Shown here piece after piece: positions 59,301 through 64,000 of a stretch of DNA of 64,000 nt. The stretch lies in the NCBI RefSeq assembly GCF_019703515.2, contig NC_059373.1, forward strand, positions 14,118,281 through 14,182,280, written 5' to 3'. How positions within the stretch are numbered: the first letter of the stretch is position 1; every line of letters starts with the position of its first letter. Under the pieces are notes generated by a model, which did no database searches, was not told the DNA's origin, and saw only the letters and a program-made list of their open reading frames with translations. A program made the translations under genes and the position numbers. The stretch is from Myxocyprinus asiaticus (taxonomy: Eukaryota; Chordata; Actinopteri; Cypriniformes; Catostomidae).

Positions 59301-61041
59301 ACAATTAGCTCCATCTGCTGGCCAGGTAAAGAAACAAAATGCAAAAGGAATTGTAACCAAACTCCTGTGTCCCTGTGTAACTAAATGGTGTTTGACCTTA
59401 CCACAAACAATCTAAAATCTAAAAAATACATGATCAGCTAACAATGAAAAATCCTGTACCATTACATACATAAAATGCATACTATTTGTAAATAATTCTC
59501 TGCCTGATCTCAGCTGACCCACTTTAAAAATACTGACTGATTAACAAACTAACAGCTCCATCAGTTAATAATGCAATATTTACAAAGATTTTAATAAAAG
59601 CCTATGGATGCATGAATGTGTGTTAGAACTACAACTGTAAATTTTTATCCTCAGTTTTACACAGTAGTCAGAGGACAGAAGCAATGATAGAATAAATATA
59701 GCACCTTTCGAAAAACAGCCATGAGTGACACATCTCTCCTGTTTCCCACACAAGCCAGCACTCTTTCGATCACATTAAGTACAAATTTCCTTAATAAACC
59801 GTGTTCCTAACCTTGTCTGTGCATGTCTTTCCTTCACAACATACAAGAGAGCTTAGCATAAAGGTATGCATATTAGTTTCTGGACTGTTGAGCACAAGCA
59901 TGACGGGAGAGACTAAAACATTCCTCCACTACACCCTCACTAAACGATTTTTAAATGAAACATGGATGTTAATATATGAGAAGGACTATCAATGTAAAGC
60001 AGCCTTCATGCCCCCCTTTGAAACTAGAAAAAAAAACTTTTGTTTGACAATATGTGTTGTGGCAAAAGAATGCATCACATACAGTAGGCCTAATTAAACA
60101 GCAAAACAATTAATAAGTTGCTTGCTCTGATATTGTGAGAGGTATTACTATTTGAAAAGATTCCCTGGTTGATTTGTTTTTTATTATATTAATTCACTCT
60201 ATTGTGCAAAGCTCTGCAGCTCAATATTTTTAATATCTGGGAATTTAACTGATTCAATATATGGTATCTACCTACTGTCCTAAAAAAAAATTCATCGCAC
60301 AGCAATTTGTTAACATCAGGTTTCCCACCCTTTTTGACCAATGAATTACCATGACTTTTGCATGACCTTCCCAGGGGTTTGTGGTTACCAGATAAAGATT
60401 TTTAAAAATAATTTTGATTCAGACTGAATCAAAATCTTAGATCTGCAAAACAAATTGTTTAGATCAATTTCTGAACCATTTTGACTAATTAATTCAAGAT
60501 AGAACTAAATCTTAAGAATGATTCACTGACAAATCTGACATTGTAATGGCTTGCAAGCACGTTTTACTCTACACAAGTAAAATAGCTAGCTTATGAAATA
60601 CTTTAAAGTAGAGAAAGCAAGAAAAATGTACAGTATATCCACTGTGGAAATGTCCATGACTTTTGAGATTTTTTTTCCAGGGCTGAAATTTGTTTTTTTT
60701 TTAATTCCCTGATATTAGTTTATATAGTTATACATAAATATATAGTTTTTATGACCGTGGGAACCCTGTAACTCTTTTACTGCAAATGTTTACAAATAAC
60801 TCTAAAACCCACATATATCTGTTTATTGTTATTATGTCATGGAAGCTGCATAGCTTGAGCTATGACTGTGAATACTGTAGCTGTCATGCACATTTTAGTT
60901 TAAAACCACTTGTCACATGAAGTATAAGTGTGATGCTCTCTAACCTTTGACCTGGGGGCAGTGCCAAATAGAGACGGCTTGTGTCCAGTCCGCTCCTCTC
61001 TATCCTGACCTTCACTATGTCCTAATGTGGAAGGCTCGGTT
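11984..61041 (-). CDS. CRYBG/AIM1-family beta/gamma-crystallin domain-containing protein (21 exons, 5' incomplete)
   Basis: The coding span runs right to left in 21 exons listed individually. Their summed length is 7,756 bp and every junction phase agrees, leaving 2,584 codons plus TAA. Order of parts: a short basic segment ([13 protein letters not shown]); a huge Ser/Thr/Glu-rich region from two giant exons (about 1,825 residues), probably disordered; twelve Greek-key motifs forming six beta/gamma-crystallin domains; and a three-exon ricin-B-type beta-trefoil ending WELEFV. This is the architecture of the CRYBG1/2/3 family (CRYBG1 is also called AIM1). Those are large non-lens crystallin relatives; CRYBG1 is linked to the actin cytoskeleton and CRYBG3 to protein kinase A anchoring. 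The 5' exon with the start codon was not found. The paralogue is unresolved, hence no symbol. Confidence 0.93.
12382..12541 (-). CDS. CRYBG exon t: beta-trefoil part 2
   Basis: 160 bp between tttcag and gtaaga. It reads [20 protein letters not shown] and ends [10 protein letters not shown] plus one base. The VLDIKGG motif, completed across the splice, is a trefoil hallmark. Confidence 0.93.
12626..12932. other. Intron between trefoil exons
   Basis: AT-rich intron, nothing recognised. Confidence 0.5.
12933..13091 (-). CDS. CRYBG exon s: beta-trefoil part 1
   Basis: 159 bp (53 codons), phase 0. It reads [20 protein letters not shown] and then [20 protein letters not shown]. It ends [13 protein letters not shown]. 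The FR.RN..TG...SV and W.YQ.G.I patterns are those of the C-terminal ricin-B-type trefoil of CRYBG proteins. Confidence 0.93.
13231..13354 (-). CDS. CRYBG exon r: domain 6, motif B
   Basis: 124 bp between tgcag and gttagt, starting one base before [20 protein letters not shown]. It ends [10 protein letters not shown], the typical IGSL.P.RQ closing strand. Confidence 0.95.
13528..13667 (-). CDS. CRYBG exon q: domain 6, motif A
   Basis: 140 bp between ttttag and gtgagt. It reads [20 protein letters not shown] and ends LSVRVNSG plus a split Cys codon. It matches the A-motif exon of domain 2 in length and phase. Confidence 0.93.
13908..14037 (-). CDS. CRYBG exon p: domain 5, motif B
   Basis: 130 bp between ttcag and gtgatt, starting one base before [20 protein letters not shown]. 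It continues YPNLTSMGC and ends IRSVKAVPM. Confidence 0.93.
14157..14269 (-). CDS. CRYBG exon o: domain 5, motif A
   Basis: 113 bp between ctgtag and gttagt. It reads [20 protein letters not shown] then [17 protein letters not shown] plus a split codon. Y.KPNF.G marks the Greek-key. Confidence 0.92.
14386..14418 (-). CDS. CRYBG micro-exon n (33 bp)
   Basis: Eleven codons, [11 protein letters not shown], between tttcag and gtgaga, phase 0, linking domains 4 and 5 in frame. Confidence 0.85.
14430..14535. repeat. Dispersed teleost repeat fragment
   Basis: Contains GGCAAGTTTATTTATACAGC and CAAAGTGCTCTGCAT, a sequence widespread in fish genomes and probably a retroposon tail. Intronic. Confidence 0.55.
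14661..14722. repeat. (AT)n microsatellite
   Basis: About 31 AT units within AT-rich intron sequence. Confidence 0.97.
15058..15184 (-). CDS. CRYBG exon m: domain 4, motif B
   Basis: 127 bp between ccccag and gtaagt, starting one base before [20 protein letters not shown]. It continues [20 protein letters not shown], a canonical motif B with the closing S.QP strand. Confidence 0.95.
15236..16483. mobile_element. Intronic MITE with GCGCCACACTAGCAGA termini
   Basis: The left end AAAGCTGGCGCCACACTAGC matches the reverse complement of the right end (near 16460-16483) over about 22 bp with two differences. It carries no transposase. It lies between CRYBG exons m and l. No clear target duplication was found. 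Confidence 0.7.
16775..16929 (-). CDS. CRYBG exon l: domain 4, motif A (acidic)
   Basis: 155 bp between gtgtag and gtatgt, reading [20 protein letters not shown] then [21 protein letters not shown] run of Glu replaces the usual E...G loop, so this Greek-key is degenerate, though the exon phases fit the A-motif pattern. Confidence 0.9.
17091..17217 (-). CDS. CRYBG exon k: domain 3, motif B
   Basis: 127 bp between ttatag and gtaaga, starting one base before [20 protein letters not shown]. It continues YHDWRVWGG, the classic E.GEY.DW.. motif, and ends LRSVRIIQA. Confidence 0.95.
17351..17386. repeat. (CA)n microsatellite
   Basis: About 18 CA units just upstream (in gene direction) of CRYBG exon k. 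Confidence 0.97.
17387..18227. other. Intron sequence
   Basis: AT-rich intron; no exon or repeat structure recognised. Confidence 0.4.
18790..18911 (+). pseudogene. Captured-exon fragment, 5' half (KTRVNIG motif)
   Basis: Read in frame: [18 protein letters not shown] then [20 protein letters not shown]. It is strongly basic. The other half lies on the far side of the DIRS element. The same KTR(V/I)NIG motif occurs in the MITE at 36634-37149. I recall related wording from predicted fish proteins but cannot name a family. Confidence 0.55.
19241..19909 (-). pseudogene. DIRS tyrosine recombinase remnant
   Basis: The frame is open for 222 codons and shows the N-terminal core-binding part ([40 protein letters not shown]). 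After DAPFEPL it jumps to a short unrelated tail. The Arg...His-x-x-Arg...Tyr catalytic part is absent, so the enzyme cannot act. Confidence 0.8.
19952..21427 (-). pseudogene. DIRS reverse transcriptase and RNase H region
   Basis: The RT N-terminal part reads [20 protein letters not shown] and DLKDAYFHI. The catalytic YLDD is encoded at about 20955-20975 (NYLDDWLI) in another frame. RNase H follows, including [18 protein letters not shown]. Frame changes at the A-run and further on make it a pseudogene. Confidence 0.85.
21500..23073 (-). pseudogene. DIRS gag-like region
   Basis: It starts [20 protein letters not shown] and contains [20 protein letters not shown] and [12 protein letters not shown]. 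It then continues in several broken frames to a Gly/Arg/Pro-rich C-terminal part (about 21512-21975). Shared with copy 1. Function in DIRS elements is presumed nucleocapsid-like. Confidence 0.75.
23777..23817 (+). pseudogene. Captured-exon fragment, 3' half with splice donor
   Basis: Joined to the 5' half across the DIRS insertion, with a 2-bp CT overlap, it reads [13 protein letters not shown] and is followed by GTAAGA, a consensus donor. This suggests a real exon before the insertion. Confidence 0.5.
23818..25025. other. Right flank of nest and intron to exon j
   Basis: Remaining halves of the two interrupted repeats, then AT-rich sequence with an ATT microsatellite near 24765-24785. No exon seen. 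Confidence 0.4.
25026..25165 (-). CDS. CRYBG exon j: domain 3, motif A
   Basis: 140 bp between taacag and gtatgt. It reads [20 protein letters not shown] and ends [10 protein letters not shown] plus a split codon. IYEKP.F.GK is a strong Greek-key signature. The following intron (7.8 kb) holds the nested transposons. Confidence 0.92.
25286..25321 (-). CDS. CRYBG micro-exon i (36 bp)
   Basis: Twelve codons, [12 protein letters not shown], between tttgtag and gtaagg, phase 0. It forms the linker between crystallin domains 2 and 3. It is recognised because it connects exons h and j in frame. Confidence 0.85.
25326..25396. repeat. A-rich / CA low-complexity tract
   Basis: Poly-A runs mixed with CACACA, between CRYBG exons i and h; the reverse complement is a long pyrimidine-like tract before the micro-exon acceptor. 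Confidence 0.85.
25482..25608 (-). CDS. CRYBG exon h: domain 2, motif B
   Basis: 127 bp between ttcag and gtaagt, starting one base before [20 protein letters not shown]. It ends SSLHPLKI, the usual S.HPL.. closing strand. Confidence 0.92.
25728..25867 (-). CDS. CRYBG exon g: domain 2, motif A
   Basis: 140 bp between ttgcag and gtgagt, reading [20 protein letters not shown] then [20 protein letters not shown]. The .ISLF.EE...GK pattern marks the Greek-key; the final split codon joins the Trp exon. Confidence 0.92.
26311..27003. repeat. Palindromic foldback element, copy C
   Basis: It starts TTAAAGGAATAATTCACCC and ends GGGGGAACTATTCCTTTAA. The inverted arms meet near 26650, with the same GATAGGTGTGGGTGAGAAAC motif as copies A, B and D. 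It lies in the intron between exons g and f. Confidence 0.85.
27154..27367 (-). CDS. CRYBG exon f: domain 1, motif B, with acidic insert
   Basis: 214 bp, the longest crystallin exon. It starts one base before [20 protein letters not shown] and ends [11 protein letters not shown]. Between lies an extra loop of about 30 residues, rich in Glu ([20 protein letters not shown] onward). Other B-motif exons are 124-130 bp, so the insert adds about 85 bp. Confidence 0.92.
27990..28108 (-). CDS. CRYBG exon e: crystallin domain 1, motif A
   Basis: 119 bp between attag and gtaagt. It reads [20 protein letters not shown], then [19 protein letters not shown], the I.FD.P...G...E..GD pattern of a beta/gamma Greek-key. 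It ends with two bases of a Gly codon completed by the next exon. Confidence 0.92.
28109..31535. other. 3.4-kb intron (exons d-e)
   Basis: Contains an A-run at 28607-28624, a hAT-like fragment near 29600 (CCACGGGCCAAGTCTGGCCC), a G-run at 29991-30001 and the tandem repeat at 30240-30800. No exon seen. Confidence 0.5.
30240..30800. repeat. Three diverged tandem repeats of about 170-190 bp
   Basis: Units begin near 30261, 30432 and 30620. Each contains in order a GCTGTGTGCAT-like start, a CACGTT/TGCGTTTGAT block, AAACT..TATCATGGT.CTTT, and TGAAAAG.CT...TGAGT..CTGTTTG. Identity between units is moderate, so the array is old. Confidence 0.7.
31536..31583 (-). CDS. CRYBG exon d (48 bp)
   Basis: Small exon between tttacag and gtaagt, phase 0 on both sides, reading [16 protein letters not shown]. 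It leads directly into the first Greek-key motif (MLIFDQPG). Found by matching phase and by the GK..PRPGK lead-in typical of this family. Confidence 0.88.
31584..32278. other. Intron sequence
   Basis: AT-rich, no exon recognised between exon d and the element at 32285. Confidence 0.4.
32285..33835. mobile_element. DNA element with 23-bp perfect TIRs and 6-bp target duplication
   Basis: The left terminus begins AATCCGTGTATCTTCCGTTC, and the right terminus is its exact reverse complement over 23 bp. GTCTTT lies directly outside both ends (32279-32284 and 33836-33841). Poly-A/T-rich subterminal stretches sit inside each end. The 1.55-kb interior has no long open frame, so it is a non-autonomous element of unidentified superfamily. 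Confidence 0.8.
33842..34945. other. Intron sequence
   Basis: No exon. A possible old Tc1-like remnant (GTACATAGTATTTGGACACT near 34527, and GGGCCCAAATACT near 34801) is suggested but not proven. Confidence 0.3.
34948..35128 (-). mobile_element. tRNA-derived SINE
   Basis: On the minus strand it begins GGTGGTGGCGTAGTGGGCTA (A-box region), followed by GGTTGCTGGTTCAATCC (B box). It ends in the fish-conserved tail whose plus strand is TTTACATTTATGCATTTGGC. The head-to-tail order is that of a tRNA-derived SINE. Confidence 0.75.
35129..36013. other. Intron with minisatellite and dispersed repeat
   Basis: Holds a repeat-like block (about 35460-35870) rich in CATGTTT/CCTGTTT and ending in AATAAACTGCACTTGGG, similar to that near 3.8 kb, and a TCTAG pentamer array. 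No exon. Confidence 0.4.
35706..35748. repeat. (GTCTA)n minisatellite
   Basis: About eight uninterrupted GTCTA units. Confidence 0.95.
36014..36255. repeat. Near-perfect hairpin MITE
   Basis: Arms at 36014-36088 and 36181-36255 are 75 bp each and match with about one mismatch. The loop is about 92 bp. It ends TGTCATGTA(C/T)TCCCTG. Young by its arm identity. Confidence 0.85.
36634..37149 (+). mobile_element. MITE with captured KTRINIG coding fragment
   Basis: Termini TTTAAAGGTGCTA and TAGCACCTTTAA are inverted. Inside, 36904-37089 is open for 61 codons, starting [20 protein letters not shown] and containing [20 protein letters not shown]. The KTR(V/I)NIG motif is shared with the MITE at 18415. 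Probably related families. Confidence 0.65.
37150..39947. other. Intron sequence before exon c
   Basis: No exon found. It contains an (AAT)n microsatellite near 38178-38211 and scattered AT-rich tracts. Confidence 0.4.
39948..41622 (-). CDS. CRYBG exon c, large 1,675-bp exon
   Basis: Acceptor tgttctag and donor gtgagt (after GATGCATAT, DAY). It encodes an acidic start ([18 protein letters not shown]) and a Ser-rich linker with many SP/TP sites. The end, [11 protein letters not shown], joins in phase to [16 protein letters not shown] of the next exon. A second AG acceptor 27 bp inside (41595) keeps the same frame, so the boundary may vary. The region just before the crystallin domains is conserved-looking; the middle is low complexity. 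Confidence 0.92.
41833..43402 (+). mobile_element. Tc1-like transposon, copy 1 (inactive)
   Basis: TA target duplication at 41831-41832 and 43403-43404. Termini CAGGTGCTGGTCATATAATT and its inverse, with terminal repeats about 200 bp long. The plus-strand transposase has a helix-turn-helix part ([14 protein letters not shown]) and DDE pieces ([24 protein letters not shown]). It is broken by an internal deletion/frameshift near 42390 and a TAG near 42747. Confidence 0.93.
42116..43114 (+). pseudogene. Tc1 transposase, disrupted
   Basis: The N-terminal 120 codons are open from 42116. The frame then shifts ([13 protein letters not shown]), missing about 25 residues compared with copy 2. The catalytic half lies in another frame, with an in-frame TAG before EVLEHF. 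The end APTKY is shared with copy 2. Confidence 0.9.
43405..44963. other. Intron sequence
   Basis: AT-rich, no exon recognised. Confidence 0.4.
44964..45350 (-). mobile_element. tRNA-derived SINE, 5'-truncated copy
   Basis: Nearly the same sequence as 48526-48950 (TTTGGAATGCCCAATTCCCA at the tail end on the plus strand). It lacks the segment holding the B box. Flanks TCTGAGAATT and TTCAGAGAATT may be an imperfect target duplication. Confidence 0.8.
45577..46408. mobile_element. hAT-like non-autonomous element
   Basis: Termini TAGTGATGGGTCGTTCACGA (left) and GGAATGCCCATCACTA (right), flanked by an exact 8-bp duplication CTCTTGAC at 45569-45576 and 46409-46416. Subterminal repeats of GAGCCGGCTC type lie at both ends. 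832 bp, with no transposase. Confidence 0.92.
46417..48507. other. Intron sequence
   Basis: No exon recognised. It holds a short (AATT)n run near 47790 and an old foldback-arm fragment near 48180-48320. Confidence 0.4.
48526..48950 (-). mobile_element. Full-length tRNA-derived SINE with 18-bp target duplication
   Basis: On the minus strand it starts GGGGGCCTGGGTAGCTCAGC (A box), then GAGTCGCGAGTTCAGATCC (B-box region). It ends in a GGGGAGAAAAAAA tail. An exact 18-bp duplication, ACTTTTGGGTATTTTTAA, flanks it at 48508-48525 and 48951-48968, the mark of LINE-driven insertion. Confidence 0.92.
49003..50148. mobile_element. hAT-like element with AGGGCTG termini
   Basis: The left end is AGGGCTGCAACAAACAATTA; the right end is the inverted GACTAATCGTTCCAGCCCT. 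CTGCCA lies outside both ends, an imperfect trace of a target duplication. No transposase. Such ends are common in teleost hAT MITEs. Confidence 0.75.
50376..50963. repeat. Palindromic foldback element, copy D
   Basis: It starts TTTAAAGGAATAGTTCACCC and ends GGGTGAACTATTCCTTTAAA. The arms meet near 50660-50690. An extra half-arm of a related repeat lies just left (50190-50295). Confidence 0.85.
50964..52313. other. Intron sequence
   Basis: Nothing recognised apart from short A-rich tracts. Confidence 0.4.
52316..53895 (+). mobile_element. Tc1-like transposon, copy 2 (nearly intact)
   Basis: TA duplication at 52314-52315 and 53896-53897. The left end is CAGGTGCATCTCAATAAATT; the right end is its inverse, with terminal repeats about 200 bp long. 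It carries one transposase gene with a single visible frameshift. The family is widespread in fishes. Confidence 0.95.
52579..53615 (+). pseudogene. Tc1 transposase with one frameshift
   Basis: It starts [20 protein letters not shown]; an internal Met (MGKTAD) may be the true start. It has a paired-like helix-turn-helix ([15 protein letters not shown]), a basic linker ([18 protein letters not shown]), and a catalytic D in LFSDES. The second D is in FQQDLAPAH and E in NPIENLWG; the 34-residue spacing gives the Tc1 DD34E pattern. The frame changes near 53231, after CFLKTK, by what looks like a one-base loss. It ends APTKY at 53615. Confidence 0.92.
54022..57824 (-). CDS. CRYBG exon b, giant 3,803-bp exon
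   Basis: It is open from acceptor ttttacag to donor gtaaga. It encodes 1,267 residues plus two bases of a split codon. It begins [20 protein letters not shown] with a basic patch WKKKRKR, then becomes Ser/Thr/Asp/Glu-rich with almost no predicted fold. There are two internal duplications: a 207-bp (69-residue) unit around 56560-56905 marked by [10 protein letters not shown], and a 114-bp (38-residue) unit around 54985-55200 marked by [18 protein letters not shown] Ser-rich tract with repeated SSSI..SS lies at about 56350-56570. A long open frame of this size in AT-rich intronic surroundings is itself strong evidence of coding. Confidence 0.93.
58031..58274. repeat. Short palindromic MITE
   Basis: It starts AAATTGATAGTTCACCC and ends GGGTGAAAGATCCCTTTA, a small relative of the larger foldback elements. 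Confidence 0.75.
58953..59140. repeat. Two-tier hairpin
   Basis: Inner arms at 59023-59039 and 59061-59077 (TGGAAGAAACCTCATA and its inverse) match exactly. Outer arms at 58953-58974 and 59119-59140 (TGTTTATGG.AATATGCT.CAG) match with two mismatches. Loop of about 21 bp. Confidence 0.8.
60945..61041 (-). CDS. CRYBG exon a (97 bp), first exon recognised
   Basis: Acceptor ttcacag and donor gttaga. After one base completing a split codon it reads [20 protein letters not shown], then [12 protein letters not shown], and continues in frame into [20 protein letters not shown] of the next exon. The small basic FGT..P.SKKG motif fits a CRYBG N-terminal segment. An upstream exon must supply the first two bases of its first codon. 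Confidence 0.75.
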
Positions 61042-61863
61042 CTGTGAAAGGCAACATTCAGTCAGTGATCCATACGTACAACAAAAATGCAATTCTGAGA
61101 AACTCAGGGTTCGGTTTAAAGTTCAGATTCATGCACAAAGAGCAAACAAATGAAATGCCCTCAAGTTCACTGAGCAGTGAAATGTAGATGCTCATGCCTT
61201 TCTGCTAAAATGACAGAAATGTGGAACTTAACATGATCTGTCTTCATACACAGGAAAATCATCCAAGCAGATATTAACAAGATATTCGCTTTCTACAAAG
61301 ATAGCATACTGTCAGCAGAAACCTAAAGCATATTTTCAGAGAGCACTGACAGGTGTGTACGTATGCAAAACAAATGCACAGGTATGCAAAGTTGTTCAAA
61401 TACATGCACTTAATAACATAAACACACACACACTTTGGTGTTGCCTTTTGTACAGCACCACTTACAATAACTTAAGTGCAAAACACAGATCTTTCAGTGA
61501 CAGGTGAGCACAGTCAATGGTATGCTGCGGTCACGACACGTGGGTCTAATTCACCTTCTTCAGGGACACAATGCCCTAACTGTATGACATTACACGCTCT
61601 TGTACAAAAGATGCAATTATCAACTCTTAAGCTGGCAATTAGGGTGGAACAGATGCATCCAAGATTCCATTTCATCAAGGAAGCAATCACGTGTTTTTCA
61701 TGTGAATCATTTAAATGTCATTTATATAAACTTCTTCCAACAAAGAAATGCTGATACACTGGAACAACTTGACTGATGAACTCAAGTAATCCTTTGACCC
61801 ATGTGATGGAATCATAAAAAAAAAAAAATGTCTTGTAGATAGCTAGCTGATTTGAAAAAGTAT

Positions 61864-62186
61864 TTAAAGGGATAGTGCACCAAAAAATGAATATTCTTCA
61901 AAATCATCATGTACTGTACTCACCCTCATGTTGTACTAAACCCGCATGACTTACTTTCTTCCATGGAACACTCAAGGAGATGTTAGACAGAATGCTAACC
62001 TCAGTCACCATTCACTTTTATTGCATCTTATTTCTATGCAATAAAAGTGAATGTCGACTACGTCTAACATTCTGCCTAACTTCTCCTTTTGTATCCTAAG
62101 AAGGAAAAAAGTTATGTGTGTTTGAAAAACATGAGAGCCACTAAATGGTGACAGAATTTTCATTTTTGTGTGAATTATCCCTTTAA
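61864..62186. repeat. Short palindromic MITE
   Basis: It starts TTAAAGGGATAGTGCACC and ends GTGTGAATTATCCCTTTAA. The centre has a strong inverted repeat (TTGCATCTTATTTCTATGCAA region, about 62020-62045) flanked by inverted GTTAGACAGAATG / CATTCTGCCTAAC. Confidence 0.8.
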
Positions 62187-63309
62187 TGTTTTTCATTTGC
62201 ATGTGTGTACATGCAGTGTTTATACTGATCCAAGACCCTAAAAAGTGTGTGAGAGTCATCCGAAGGGAGTTAGCTATGGGGTCTTTGCAAAACATTCAGT
62301 TTCAGATTCCACCCTTAAAACCCTCAGGCACACCAACACTGAAAGTGTGATGGTTTGTGTGTGAAGGTGCATATACATAAATATTTAAAAGTGAGCCTGA
62401 TTATGACCACTAAAGTGACATTCATTTAATGTGGAAAAGTATTTACAGCTCTCCTTTAACAGGTGTCAATGGGAAGACTGTCATTGCAATAATGTGTAAT
62501 AAATTAAGTGAAAACAAGCTGAAATTTTCACTTATGTATCTGAGTTTTTCAATCAAGCTTCTCCCTAGAGGGCACAGCCAAGTGTTGAGTTTCGCTCTGT
62601 GTGATAGGAGACTGAAAGCATGTGGTGTGGCTAGTTCCAGGTAAAACTTTAGCATTTGCTGAATTGAGAACTGACTCAAACAAAACATTATAAAACTAAA
62701 TACACATTTATAATGGGGAGATTAGTTAAAACTGTGTAAAAACAATAAATCTTGTTTAGACAGAATACAGAATGCAAACCTTACAATTAGTTTAAAATTA
62801 AACCACACCTCTTCTTTCTTTTTTTTCTTTCTTTTTTTTTTTTACACAAAATACCTGCACTAAAATATTTACACATACCCTGAAGATGTAATTTTATCTG
62901 TCTGACTGTGGTCCTTCAATATCTGGGTGTGGTGCTGTGCAGACGAACATCAAAACTATTCAAGCGAAACCACTGACAGGGTTAAACTTTTGGCCAAAAC
63001 AGAACATAATGGGAGCAATTAAAATAAATACATAAAGAACAAGTTCACAAATAGATCCAGCTCCGTTCCTGCTTGGTGTTGGACTCCACAGCTATGTGTC
63101 TCTGAGTGATGATGACTAAATGCAGCCGGCAGAGGCCATAGGGAGAAACGGGGGCCGAACGGCTCAACAACAACTTTTGGGCAACCTCACCGATCTCTGC
63201 CTGCAACACCTTGGTCTAATGATGGACTACACTCTTAAAATGGGATATATGGACTATCAATTAATTGCCAACAAAGCCTTCATCAGCCAACTAACAAAGG
63301 ACAATGAAT

Positions 63310-63760
63310 CTATGTGAACTTCTGCAGTTAATCCAGGATGGACTTCAAAGACATTAGTCATTAATCTTACAGTTCATAAAAATTTTTGTTTAAACACTGG
63401 ACCTTAACACTAACTTAGTTTACTCATTTTAAACCATGACTTGCACTGCACATAAATAACAAATATTGGCATTATATTCATGATGTTAGCCAGAGTGGAA
63501 CTGGCCCCCACAGTGAGCCTGGTTTCTCCCAAGGTTATTTTTCTCCATTAACCAACATCTTATGGAGTTTTGTGTTTCTTGCCATAGTTTATTTTTATCC
63601 ACAATTTACAATCATATTTAATTACACTACACAATGATGACTCTAAGACTTTACAGATATTACAGTTTCATTTTCTGTTAAATGCATAATTTTCTGTGAA
63701 GCTGCTTTGAAATGGTGTGTGTTGTGAAAAGCACCATACAAATAAAAATGACTTGACAAA
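63310..63760 (+). repeat. Dispersed teleost repeat
   Basis: Contains CCTGGTTTCTCCCAAGG, GTGAAGCTGCTTTGAAATGG and ACCATACAAATAAAAATGAC, a sequence very common in fish genomes (probably a retroposon 3' region). Confidence 0.6.
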
Positions 63761-64000
63761 TCTCAATTTAAGATTTCTTCATCTGAAATCAAAACCAAAG
63801 TTGTGTTGTGAGGCTGGAGAAACATAACAGAAAGCTGAAATCTACTCATAACAAGCCACATGACTGGGAATTGTTCCATTCAAAAGTGTTTCAGGTTTTT
63901 GTTTTACTTTGCTTATGAGTCAAAGCTGTAGTTGGATCTATAGTTGTTGTCCCACTTAGCACAGACCACACAGTGTTTGTGAAGACTTCAATTTCTACAG

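Larger units (their letters stand above)
57825..60944. other. 3.1-kb intron (exons a-b)
   Basis: Contains the palindrome at 58031-58274 and the foldback hairpin at 58953-59140. No exon seen; several short open frames look random. Confidence 0.5.
61042..64000. other. Upstream of the first recognised CRYBG exon
   Basis: The start exon of the CRYBG gene should lie here or beyond the window, but I could not identify it. Repeats occupy much of the region (61864-62186, 63310-63760), plus a T/C-rich tract at 62811-62843. Confidence 0.4.

Noticed and set aside
63120..63317. 65-codon frame on the plus strand, considered as a CRYBG or other first exon
   Set aside because: Wrong strand for CRYBG, and it leads into a dispersed repeat; no supporting motif.

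Overview
This is vertebrate nuclear DNA, almost certainly from a cyprinid-like teleost. The genes are split by introns with GT..AG junctions. The introns are packed with fish-type mobile elements: Tc1 transposons, hAT-like elements, tRNA-derived SINEs, DIRS tyrosine-recombinase retrotransposons, and palindromic repeats ending in a fish-typical sequence that begins GGAATAGTTCACCC. No prokaryotic gene organisation, CRISPR array or functional tRNA/rRNA gene was seen.

One large gene on the minus strand occupies most of the window (about 61.0 kb down to 12.0 kb, with the 3' UTR continuing to about 11.2 kb). It is a CRYBG/AIM1-family gene (beta/gamma-crystallin domain-containing protein). I could place 21 coding exons by reading conserved motifs and splice junctions. 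All junction phases agree, giving 2,584 complete codons plus a stop, with the N-terminal start exon not found. The protein has a very long, low-complexity, Ser/Thr/Glu-rich N-terminal half made by two giant exons (3,803 and 1,675 bp). Six beta/gamma-crystallin domains (12 Greek-key motifs) and a C-terminal ricin-B-type beta-trefoil follow. Which paralogue it is (crybg1, 2 or 3) is not settled from sequence alone.

Downstream on the same strand (7.4 kb to 0.3 kb) lie remnants of an annexin of A1/A2 type. Five exons are recognisable, but there is an in-frame stop, a shortened and frame-broken exon, and two lost splice donors. I read it as a decayed annexin pseudogene, with a 6.3-kb transposon cluster lying between its last two visible exons.

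Mobile elements by region: 0.6-3.5 kb, a composite hAT-like element containing palindromes; 4.0-6.4 kb, a deletion derivative of a DIRS element (plus strand); 7.7-8.0 kb, a hAT-like MITE with telomere-like core; 8.3-9.0 kb, a foldback element; 15.2-16.5 kb, an intronic MITE; 18.2-24.8 kb, a three-layer nest (outer repeat, inner MITE with a captured coding exon, DIRS on minus strand); 32.3-33.8 kb, an element with 23-bp perfect terminal repeats; 34.9, 45.0 and 48.5 kb, SINEs; 36.0 and 36.6 kb, MITEs; 41.8-43.4 and 52.3-53.9 kb, Tc1 transposons; 45.6-46.4 and 49.0-50.1 kb, hAT-like elements; 58-64 kb, further foldback and dispersed repeats.

The least explained items are a short coding motif (KTRVNIG...) carried by two MITEs, one of them split by the DIRS insertion; the 1.55-kb element with a 6-bp target duplication; and the tandem repeats in the giant CRYBG exon. 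All calls come from reading the sequence; no database search was possible.
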